Below are positions 8,872 through 16,115 of a stretch of 64,000 nucleotides of DNA, piece after piece; within the stretch, counting starts at the first letter, position 1, and each line of letters begins with the position of its first letter. Origin of the DNA: an uncultured Paracoccus sp. (GTDB lineage Bacteria; Pseudomonadota; Alphaproteobacteria; Rhodobacterales; Rhodobacteraceae); contig NZ_CAMEFG010000014.1 of the NCBI RefSeq assembly GCF_945915435.1, forward strand, positions 1 through 64,000. Reading direction: 5' to 3'. A program made the position numbers and the translations under genes. The notes under the pieces were generated by a model. That model had not been told where the DNA came from. It made no database searches and saw nothing but the letters and a program-made list of their open reading frames with translations.

Positions 8872-11258
8872 CCGCCCCGGCCCGAGGCCAGGCGCAACCG
8901 CTCCAACGCCGCCCCGATGCGGGCCATGTCCGGCGGCTGTTCCGACACGGCGCCGCAAAGCTCGGCCGCGCCCAGTTGCAGGGCCGCGCCCCTGATCGCG
9001 TGCAGCGCCTGGTCCAGCGGCATCTGCCCGTCCAGCAGGGCGCGCCATTCCTCGATCTCTTCGGGGATGCGGGCCTTCCAGCGCGCGGCGATCGCCCCGT
9101 CCCCGCCGGTATTGCGGGCCAGCGCGGTTTCGTCCAGCGCAGGCGTGGCGGCATCCAGGACCGCCGTCAGCGCCCGGCGCAAGGCCGCGCCGGTCACCGG
9201 CTTGGGCAGGAAATCCGCAAACCCCGCCCGGCGGCAGGCCCCCCTGGTTTCGGTCGACACATCCGCGCTGGAGGCGATGACCGGAATCGCCAGCCCCCGC
9301 GCACGCAATTCGCCCATCAGCGCGATACCGTCCATCTCGGGCATGTGCAGATCGGTGATGATCGCATCCGGCAAGGGCCGGTCAAGCGCCGCCAATGCCG
9401 CGCGCGCGCCTTGGGCCAAGGCGACGCGGACGCCCTCGCGGCGCAGCAGTTCGCCCATCACGTCGCGGTTGATCCGGCGGTCCTCGACCAGAAGAACGCG
9501 CCTTTCGCGCAAGGCGGGGCCGGGATCGGGCGGCGCGCCCGCCTGCGAGACCGCCAGCCGCAATTCGCGATGGGTCAGCGGCAGCGACAGCGGCATGTCA
9601 TCCAGCGACAACCGGCCGTCTTTGCAGCATAGCACGCTGCCGTCGGGATCGCCCACCAGGCCCGCGCGGTCCAGCATCCGCGCGATCCGCCGGGACAGGC
9701 GGTGGTCGGGCACCCGCACCGCAGGGCGCGGCAGGGCGGGCGGGGTCCGGTCCGCGCCGCCCGCGGCCAGCGGCAGGTCAAGGGTGAACAGGCTGCCCAC
9801 CCCCCGCCTGCTGCGCAGGGTCAGCCCGCCGCCCATGCCCCTGGCCATCTGCCGCGCGATGGCCAGCCCCAGCCCGGTGCCCGACACCTCGCGCGTGATC
9901 GAGGCATCCGCCTGGCTGAACGGCTGGAAGATCAGCGCCTGATCGGCCTCGGCGATACCGCTGCCGGTGTCGAAGACGGAAATCCGCAGCCGGTCGCCGC
10001 GACGGCGGATGCGCAGCGCGATCCGGCCTTTCGTCGTGAACTTGACGGCATTGCTGGTCAGGTTCAGCAGGGTCTGGGTCAGCTTTTGCCGGTCGCCGAT
10101 CACCACCGGCGGGACATCCGCGGCGATGTCGCCTTCCAGCAGCAGCCCGCCCGCGCCGATCAGCGCGCGCGTCTGCGCGATCACCTCGTCGAAAACCGCA
10201 TCAACGGCGAAGGGGCGGCGCTCGAACACCATGTGCCCTCCCTCCAGCTTGGACAGGTCCAGCACGCTGTCGATGCTGCCCAGCAACTGCCGCGCGGCGC
10301 TTTGCATGTCCACCACCTGACGGCGCGAGGACGGGGGCAGCCGGTCGGCCAGCAGCAGCTCGGACAGGCCGGTGATGGCGTTCAGGGGCGTGCGCAGCTC
10401 ATGGCTCATGTTCGCGAGAAAGGCCGATTTCGCGCGCGAGGCGGCAAGGGCGTCGTTGCGCGCGACCAGCAGTTCGGCGGTGCGCTGATCGACCTCTTCG
10501 CGCAGGTGGTCGCGATAGCGTTCCATCTGCGCGACCGTGCGGGAAAAATCCTGCGCCAGCCGCGAAATCTCGTCGTCGCGCGAACCCAGCCTGCGGGCGG
10601 CGCGGTCGGACAGGCGGAAGCTGTGCCCCTCGCGCACGGATTGCGCCGCCTGGCTGAGCGCGCCGATGGGCGAGATGACATAGCGCCGGACGAACAGAAA
10701 CAGCAGCCCCGCCAGCAGCAGGGCCTGCAAGACCGAGGTCAGGACGATGCGCACCGCCTGCCGCGTGAAATCGCCGTAAAAGCCCACCAGCGAAAAGGTG
10801 ACGTCCAGCCTTGCGATCTGCTGTTCGCGGCCCGGTCCATGCAGAACGACCTGCCGCGTCTGGGTCAGGCGCTCTTGCGGGAACAGGCCCGTTTTCAGCC
10901 ATGCCGGGGCGTCCGCGCTTTCCCGTTCGACCTGAAAGCGCGGGATCTGGGCGATGCGCAACTGCTCATCCGTCAGCAGCAGGTCCTTGATGGCGATGGA
11001 ATGGATCAGCGGATCGTCGACCAGGCGGTCCAGGATGGCCTGGACCGTGGCCAGGTCCACGTCCCAATAGGCCCGTTCAAGCTGCGGCGTCGCGGAATAG
11101 AGGATGCGCTCGGTGTTGTCCGTCGCCACCCGGATGCTGCGGCGCAGATCGGCCAGCGTGCTGGCGCCGCCCAGGCCGATGCCCGAGACGATGCTGATCA
11201 GCGCCCCCGCCAGCACCACCCGGCGCGCGATGCTGCCCGTGCGCATATGCGGTCTCAT
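8859..11258 (-). CDS. Membrane hybrid sensor histidine kinase (HisKA-HATPase-REC-HPt)
   Basis: A 799-residue inner-membrane kinase. TM1 is about 12-33, a periplasmic sensor lies at 34-169, TM2 at about 170-192 and HAMP at 193-245. HisKA has the phospho-accepting H286 in SHELRTPLN. HATPase_c shows the N-box LNLTSNAVKF, DTGSGI and GTGLGL. Residues 515-580 look like a decayed receiver without acidic residues. An intact receiver at 586-700 has D636 and K686, and an HPt-like end has H753 in ALHAIRGAAL. It can thus run a full His-Asp-His relay. It overlaps the upstream binding-protein gene by ATGA and faces the LysR-receiver gene tail to tail. Confidence 0.9.
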   Translation of the reverse strand: MRPHMRTGSIARRVVLAGALISIVSGIGLGGASTLADLRRSIRVATDNTERILYSATPQLERAYWDVDLATVQAILDRLVDDPLIHSIAIKDLLLTDEQLRIAQIPRFQVERESADAPAWLKTGLFPQERLTQTRQVVLHGPGREQQIARLDVTFSLVGFYGDFTRQAVRIVLTSVLQALLLAGLLFLFVRRYVISPIGALSQAAQSVREGHSFRLSDRAARRLGSRDDEISRLAQDFSRTVAQMERYRDHLREEVDQRTAELLVARNDALAASRAKSAFLANMSHELRTPLNAITGLSELLLADRLPPSSRRQVVDMQSAARQLLGSIDSVLDLSKLEGGHMVFERRPFAVDAVFDEVIAQTRALIGAGGLLLEGDIAADVPPVVIGDRQKLTQTLLNLTSNAVKFTTKGRIALRIRRRGDRLRISVFDTGSGIAEADQALIFQPFSQADASITREVSGTGLGLAIARQMARGMGGGLTLRSRRGVGSLFTLDLPLAAGGADRTPPALPRPAVRVPDHRLSRRIARMLDRAGLVGDPDGSVLCCKDGRLSLDDMPLSLPLTHRELRLAVSQAGAPPDPGPALRERRVLLVEDRRINRDVMGELLRREGVRVALAQGARAALAALDRPLPDAIITDLHMPEMDGIALMGELRARGLAIPVIASSADVSTETRGACRRAGFADFLPKPVTGAALRRALTAVLDAATPALDETALARNTGGDGAIAARWKARIPEEIEEWRALLDGQMPLDQALHAIRGAALQLGAAELCGAVSEQPPDMARIGAALERLRLASGRGGQAS

Positions 11259-12022
11259 CGACCCAGCCTTTCGCGCAGGATCGCGGCGATGCGTCCCTCG
11301 GCATGCATCCCGTTCAGCACGCGCGCCAGCCGGTCGGATTTTTCCTGCCCCGCCGCATCGCGGTTGAAGCCGACGTAACGGCCCTGGTTGTCCAGCGCGG
11401 TGGGCAGGATACGGACCCCGCCCCGGACCCCCAGCCGCCCGATGGCGTGGCGCAGGTTGGCCTCGCCCCCGATGACGACATCGGCGCGGCGCAAAAGCAG
11501 CTTGCGCAGGCTGGTTTCATCATCGACCGAACCTTCCCGTTTGAAATGGTTCGAGGAATCGAAGGCGAAGGTATAGGTGAAACCATCGACCACACCGACC
11601 GACAGCCCGGCCAGGTCGTCTAGGCCGCCAAAGTCGCGCAGGGGCGAATCCGCCATCACGACGAAAACCATGCGCGTCATGCGCAAGGGGCCCGTCATCA
11701 GCCAGCCGCGAAACCGCTCGGGCGTGGGGGAAAGCTGGAAAAGCCCGTCGGCCTCGCCCATGCCGGGGGCCAGCAGGGCGCGCCGCCAGGGCAGCGGCAC
11801 GAACTCCATCGCGACCCCCAGGCGCAGGGCGGCCTCGGTCAGGATGTCGATATCGACGCCGACGAAGCGGCCATCCACGACATGGTTGTAGGGCGCGAAA
11901 TCCTGCATCCCCGCCATCACCCACCGTTCGGCATGGCTGGCGCGCAGGACCGGGGGCGCGGCAAGCGCGGCGCCCGTGGCGATCAGCAGGCTTCGTCGTG
12001 TCAATCCCAATGTCCGGCACAT
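11255..12022 (-). CDS. Periplasmic solute-binding protein (PBPb type), likely sensor accessory of the kinase
   Basis: A 255-residue protein of the bacterial extracellular solute-binding protein family 3 type. The N-terminus TRRSLLIATGAALAAPPVLRA is a twin-arginine-like signal with an Ala-X-Ala style end. The mature part has MQDFAPYNHVVDGRFVGVDI and LSVGVVDGFTYTF, as in amino-acid-binding homologues. No permease follows; instead the stop overlaps the histidine kinase start as ATGA. A periplasmic protein co-translated with a kinase points to a sensing role: loaded binding protein contacting the kinase periplasmic domain. That role is inferred. The start at 12022 is chosen because it begins the signal peptide. 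Confidence 0.75.
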   Translation of the reverse strand: MCRTLGLTRRSLLIATGAALAAPPVLRASHAERWVMAGMQDFAPYNHVVDGRFVGVDIDILTEAALRLGVAMEFVPLPWRRALLAPGMGEADGLFQLSPTPERFRGWLMTGPLRMTRMVFVVMADSPLRDFGGLDDLAGLSVGVVDGFTYTFAFDSSNHFKREGSVDDETSLRKLLLRRADVVIGGEANLRHAIGRLGVRGGVRILPTALDNQGRYVGFNRDAAGQEKSDRLARVLNGMHAEGRIAAILRERLGR

Positions 12023-12155
12023 GCCCGGATGATCGCGCCGCGACCGCTTGCCTGCCACGGAAATAAAGTTGCCGCCACAGGGCAATGTTTTCGTCTCTCA
12101 CGCTGTGCCGGATTGCTTTGCTAGTCCTGTCATAGACAACGGGAGAAACAAATAC

Positions 12156-12989
12156 ATGAAAAAGATCGTTACCGCCGTTCTGGCATCGACCGTCGCGCTG
12201 GGGCCTCTGGCCGCCGCCGCCGAAAGCTGCACCAACGCCGGGCTGAAGCGCATCCAGGATCGCGGCACGCTGATCGCCGGGGTCAAGGCCGATTACCGCC
12301 CCTGGGGCTATCGCGACAGCGACGGCAGCATCGTCGGGCTGGAAATCGACCTGGCGCAGAAGGTCGCCGATACGCTTGGCGTCGGGCTGGAGGTGGTTCC
12401 GGTGATCGCCTCGAACCGGATGCAGTTCCTGCAACAGGGCCAGATCGACGTGATGATCGCCACCATGACCGATACCGCCGACCGGCGCGAGATGGTGGGG
12501 ATCAAGGGGCCGAACTACTACGCCTCGGGGACGGCCGCGCTGACGCCCAAGGCCGTCGGCATGACGGAATGGAGCGAGTTGAACGGTCGCCCCGTCTGCG
12601 GCATCCAGGGTTCGTTCTACCTGCAAAAGATCGAACAGGAATACGGCGCCACCATCTCGGCCTTCGGCAACGCCGCCGAGGCCAAGCAGGCCCTGCGCGA
12701 CCGCAAATGCGTGGCCTTCGTCTATGACGACACCACCATCAGCGCCGATCTGGCGGGCGGCGGCTGGGACGATTACGAAATCTCGCTGCCGATCGAGGAT
12801 TTCGCGCCCTGGGGCATCGCCGTCGCCAAGCCCGAAGAAAACTGCGCCCTGGGCCAGATCGTCTCGGGCCTGCAATACGCCTGGCACCGCGACGGCACGC
12901 TGATCGAGCTTGAAGAAGAATGGGGCGTCTCGCCCAGCCCCTTCCTGGCCGAGATGCACGAGCGGATGATCGATCCGCTGGCAGAATAA
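12156..12989 (+). CDS. Polar amino-acid ABC transporter, substrate-binding protein
   Basis: A 277-residue periplasmic protein. MKKIVTAVLASTVALGPLAAAA is a Sec signal peptide cleaved after about residue 22. The mature domain shows the family pattern LIAGVKADYRPWGYRDSDG, VGLEIDLAQKVADTLGV, and DVMIATMTDTADR. This is family 3, which binds amino acids such as histidine, glutamine or arginine; ligand identity is not readable. The start ATG at 12156 follows GGGAGA. It opens a four-gene rightward operon of one binding protein, two permeases and an ATPase, and is divergent from the sensor binding-protein and kinase pair. Confidence 0.85.
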   Translation: MKKIVTAVLASTVALGPLAAAAESCTNAGLKRIQDRGTLIAGVKADYRPWGYRDSDGSIVGLEIDLAQKVADTLGVGLEVVPVIASNRMQFLQQGQIDVMIATMTDTADRREMVGIKGPNYYASGTAALTPKAVGMTEWSELNGRPVCGIQGSFYLQKIEQEYGATISAFGNAAEAKQALRDRKCVAFVYDDTTISADLAGGGWDDYEISLPIEDFAPWGIAVAKPEENCALGQIVSGLQYAWHRDGTLIELEEEWGVSPSPFLAEMHERMIDPLAE

Positions 12990-12995
12990 GGCCCC

Positions 12996-13757
12996 ATGCC
13001 GATGCTGACGGGAATTCAGGATTTCTTCCGGGAACTGGCCGCCACCTCGCCGCACTGGAACTTCATCTGGATCTACGACCCGATCCAGATGAACCGCGTG
13101 CTGAGCGGGCTGTGGATGACGGTCAAGCTCAGCCTGTTCTGCCTGGTGTTTTCCGTCATCATCGGCATCGTCGGGGCATGGGCGCAAGAGTCGAAAAGCC
13201 GGCTCTTGCGCGTGCTCGTGCAGGCCTATGTGCAGTTCTTCCGCAATACGCCGCCGCTGATCCAACTGCTGTTCTTCTACTTCGCCCTTGGCCAGTTCAC
13301 CCCCAGCTACAGCCCCGACGGCTGGCTTGAGGTGCCCATCATCTCGAACGTCGGATGGGCGATCATCGCGCTGTCCTTCTTCGCGGGCGCCTTCAATATC
13401 GAGATCTTCCGCGCAGGGGTCGAAGCCGTCCCCCATTCCACGCGCGAGGCGGCGGAGTCGCTGGGGATGTCGCGGCTTCAGACCTATACCAACGTGGTCC
13501 TGCCGCTGACGCTGCGGATATCGCTGCCTGCGCTGTCGGCCAACCTGGTCAACCTGGTCAAGACCACCAACCAGGCATTCGCCATCGCCGTGCCCGAGTT
13601 GCTCTATCAATCCGTTTCCATCTGGAACGACTATCCTTCCGCCCAGAACCCCACCATGCTGATGATGATGGTCTGCTACCTGGGGCTGGTCGGCCTGCTG
13701 TCGGCGGGGATGGGCCAATGGGAACGCAAGCTGAGGATTCCCGGCTATGGCGCATAG
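12996..13757 (+). CDS. Polar amino-acid ABC transporter permease 1
   Basis: A 253-residue inner-membrane permease with about five membrane spans. It carries the inner-membrane coupling (EAA) loop EAAESLGMSRLQTYTNVVLP, which docks on the ATPase. The FFRNTPPLIQLLFFYF segment is typical of histidine/glutamine/glutamate transporters. It starts 6 bp after the binding protein, and its end overlaps the second permease by 11 bp. The two permeases are expected to form a heterodimer. Confidence 0.85.
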   Translation: MPMLTGIQDFFRELAATSPHWNFIWIYDPIQMNRVLSGLWMTVKLSLFCLVFSVIIGIVGAWAQESKSRLLRVLVQAYVQFFRNTPPLIQLLFFYFALGQFTPSYSPDGWLEVPIISNVGWAIIALSFFAGAFNIEIFRAGVEAVPHSTREAAESLGMSRLQTYTNVVLPLTLRISLPALSANLVNLVKTTNQAFAIAVPELLYQSVSIWNDYPSAQNPTMLMMMVCYLGLVGLLSAGMGQWERKLRIPGYGA

Positions 13758-14619
13758 ATCCCCCGTCCCGACGGCCAGCGGCACCCTGCCCGTCCTGCTG
13801 CCCTACAACCCGCGCGGCCCGGCCTATGACGATTTCTTCGCCACGCGCTGGCTGGCCTCGATCCCGGCCTGGTGGCTCCTGGCCCTGGCCGCGCTGTTTC
13901 CGGTCATGGCGCTGGCGCAGGCGGGGGCGGCGGAATCGCCCCTGGACAAGCTGGTCCGCTGGGCGCCCTTCCTGTTTCGGCAGGGCTTCATGTTCAACGT
14001 GCTGATCTCGGTCCTGGCGATGGGAATCGGGACCGTCGTGGGCGCGTTCATGGGGCTGGCGCTGATTTCGCGCCTGCGTCCGGTCCGGGCCGTCGCGCGG
14101 GTCTATGTGACCTTCTTTCGCAATGTGCCCTGGCTGGTCTTGCTGTTCATCGTGCTTTTGTCCTTTCCCTTCCAGTTCAGGGTCTTCGGCACGACGATTC
14201 CCTTTCCCGGCTGGTTCAAGACGGTGATCGGCCTTGCCATCCCGGTTTCGGCCAATATCGCCGAGGTGGTGCGCGGTGCCGTGCAATCCGTCCCCACCGC
14301 CCAGTGGGAGGCCGCCGAATCCCTTGGCTTCACCCGCCGCCAGGCCATCTGGCAGATCATCCTGCCGCAATGCTTCAAGCGGATGCTGCCGCCCTGGATG
14401 AACTGGTATGCGATCCTGACCATGTCCACGCCGCTCTGTTCGCTTCTGGGCGTGGGCGAGATCATCAGCCTGACCCGGCAGGCGATGGAGGCCGAAGGCA
14501 ACCAGCCCGAACTGCTGATCCCCTTCTACGGCTTCGCCCTGCTGCTGTTTCTTGCCTATTGCTACCCGATCGCCCGCCTGACCATGCGGCTGGAGCGCCG
14601 GTTCGCAGTCAAAACCTGA
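13747..14619 (+). CDS. Polar amino-acid ABC transporter permease 2
   Basis: A 290-residue inner-membrane permease. It has a longer cytoplasmic N-terminus than the first permease, then about six hydrophobic spans. The coupling loop EAAESLGFTRRQAIWQIILP and the family segment TFFRNVPWLVLLFIVLL are present. The start at 13747 lies inside the preceding permease gene, so translation is coupled. It is followed after 11 bp by the ATPase gene. Confidence 0.85.
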   Translation: MAHRSPVPTASGTLPVLLPYNPRGPAYDDFFATRWLASIPAWWLLALAALFPVMALAQAGAAESPLDKLVRWAPFLFRQGFMFNVLISVLAMGIGTVVGAFMGLALISRLRPVRAVARVYVTFFRNVPWLVLLFIVLLSFPFQFRVFGTTIPFPGWFKTVIGLAIPVSANIAEVVRGAVQSVPTAQWEAAESLGFTRRQAIWQIILPQCFKRMLPPWMNWYAILTMSTPLCSLLGVGEIISLTRQAMEAEGNQPELLIPFYGFALLLFLAYCYPIARLTMRLERRFAVKT

Positions 14620-14630
14620 AAGGACGTCCC

Positions 14631-15380
14631 ATGACCGACTGGACCGCCGATCAACCCATCGTCCGCCTGCGCGATGTCCACAAGTCCTATGGCCAGGTCG
14701 AGGTCATCCGCGGCATCAGCATGGACGTGATGAAGGGCGAGGTGATCTGCATCATCGGCCCCTCGGGGTCGGGCAAATCCACCCTGATCCGCTGCATCAA
14801 CGCACTGAACGACATTCAGGCCGGTTCCATCCAGGTCGAGGGACAAGAGGTCCACGATCCCAGGCTGGACAAGCTGGCCCTGCGCCGCAAGGTCGGGATG
14901 GTGTTCCAGCAATACAACCTGTTCCCGCACAAGACCGCGTTGCAAAATGTGATGATGGCCCCGATCAAGGTGCTGCGGGAAAAGCCCGCCGAGGTCGAGG
15001 CCCGCGCGCGCGCCCTGCTGAAGAAGGTGCGGCTGGAAGGCAAGGAAAACCACTATCCCGGCGAATTGTCGGGCGGCCAGCAGCAGCGCGTCGCCATCGC
15101 GCGGTCGCTGGCGATGCAGCCCGACGTGATGCTGTTCGACGAGGTGACGGCGGCGCTGGACCCCGAGACGGTCAAGGAGGTTCTGGTCGCCATCAAGGAC
15201 CTTGCCGCCGAAGGGATGACCTGCATCCTCGTGACCCACGAAATGGGCTTTGCGCGCGAGGTCGCCGACCATATCTATTTCACCGACCGCGGCGTGATCG
15301 TGGAACACGGCCCCCCTGCCGAGTTCTTCACCAAGGCCAGGGACCCGCGCACCCGCGCCTTTCTGGACCAGGTGCTGTAA
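14631..15380 (+). CDS. Polar amino-acid ABC transporter ATPase
   Basis: A 249-residue ATP-binding subunit of normal size. Walker A is GPSGSGKST, the Q-loop is in VFQQYNLFPH, the signature is LSGGQQQRVA and Walker B is VMLFDEVTAALDPE. The usual proline after the Walker B glutamate is replaced by valine, as seen in part of this subgroup. The switch histidine is in VTHEMGFA. The start ATG at 14631 follows AAAGGACG. It is the last gene of the transporter operon, and a terminator hairpin follows at about 15453. Confidence 0.9.
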   Translation: MTDWTADQPIVRLRDVHKSYGQVEVIRGISMDVMKGEVICIIGPSGSGKSTLIRCINALNDIQAGSIQVEGQEVHDPRLDKLALRRKVGMVFQQYNLFPHKTALQNVMMAPIKVLREKPAEVEARARALLKKVRLEGKENHYPGELSGGQQQRVAIARSLAMQPDVMLFDEVTAALDPETVKEVLVAIKDLAAEGMTCILVTHEMGFAREVADHIYFTDRGVIVEHGPPAEFFTKARDPRTRAFLDQVL

Positions 15381-15452
15381 CCGCGCCGCGGCGCTTGCGG
15401 CAATTCGCCCGTTCGTTGACGAAGCGTTACCTTTGCCCCCGTCATGGCAAAA

Positions 15453-15487
15453 CCCGCCCCATCCATCGGATCGGGCGGGCTTTCGTT
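15453..15487 (+). terminator. Rho-independent terminator of the amino-acid ABC operon
   Basis: A 7-bp perfect stem CCCGCCC/GGGCGGG (15453-15459 with 15473-15479) with a 13-nt loop is followed by a T-rich run (CTTTCGTTTT). It lies between the convergent ABC ATPase and the second soxG, so it probably ends the rightward operon. Confidence 0.7.
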
Positions 15488-15509
15488 TTCGCGGGTGGTT
15501 CAGGGCGGC

Positions 15510-16115
15510 TCAGCCCGCCAGCCGCCCCATCTGGAACCCCGGCAGCACATCGGCGATGAAATCCGCCGCGTAATCGGACGAGGCCATGTCGAACAGCATG
15601 TCCAGCCCCGGCTGGCCGCCCAGGTCATGGCGGATCAGCACCGCGTCCATATGCATCGCGCGGGTTTGCGCCACCGCGCCCGGCCCGAAGACATCGGGGC
15701 GGGTGTCGATGGAGGTCAGCAGCGGCAGCGCCTCTGCCACGCCCGGCCCGGTCAGGGACAGCCAGCACCAGCTTTCTTCGCGCCATGCGTCGTAGCCCTT
15801 GGGGCCGCTCGCCGCAGCCCAGCCCTGCCGCAACTGCGACAGGCGGGGCGATCCGGTGGCGGGATCGGGCAGGAGGACGACCTCTTCGGCACCCAGCCGG
15901 ACGACGGTCATGCCATCGGCCTCGGCAGTCTGGTGGATCGTGGGCGGCAGCGGGCAACCCTGTTCCGTCAGCCAGGCAGAGGTGCCGGGGCCGCGCAGGC
16001 CGAAGCGCGGCAGCGCCGACAGGTCGATCATCCGGTCCCGGCCATCGGCAGGCCATGCGGCCAACGGGGGCAGGCGGTTGTCAAGCGGCCAGTTGCGGGG
16101 GGCGTTCACGCTCAT
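15510..16115 (-). CDS. soxG: Sarcosine oxidase gamma subunit (module 2)
   Basis: A 201-residue SoxG-like protein, only distantly similar to the SoxG of the first module. Family-like parts are WCWLSLTGPGVAEALPLL, a VFGPGAVAQTRAMHMDAVLI segment, and the C-terminal DMLFDMASSDYAADFI. Its start at 16115 directly abuts the soxA stop, as expected for the last gene of a soxBDAG operon. The divergence between the two SoxG proteins suggests that the modules arose by separate acquisition or act on different N-methyl amines, not by recent local duplication. Confidence 0.75.
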   Translation of the reverse strand: MSVNAPRNWPLDNRLPPLAAWPADGRDRMIDLSALPRFGLRGPGTSAWLTEQGCPLPPTIHQTAEADGMTVVRLGAEEVVLLPDPATGSPRLSQLRQGWAAASGPKGYDAWREESWCWLSLTGPGVAEALPLLTSIDTRPDVFGPGAVAQTRAMHMDAVLIRHDLGGQPGLDMLFDMASSDYAADFIADVLPGFQMGRLAG

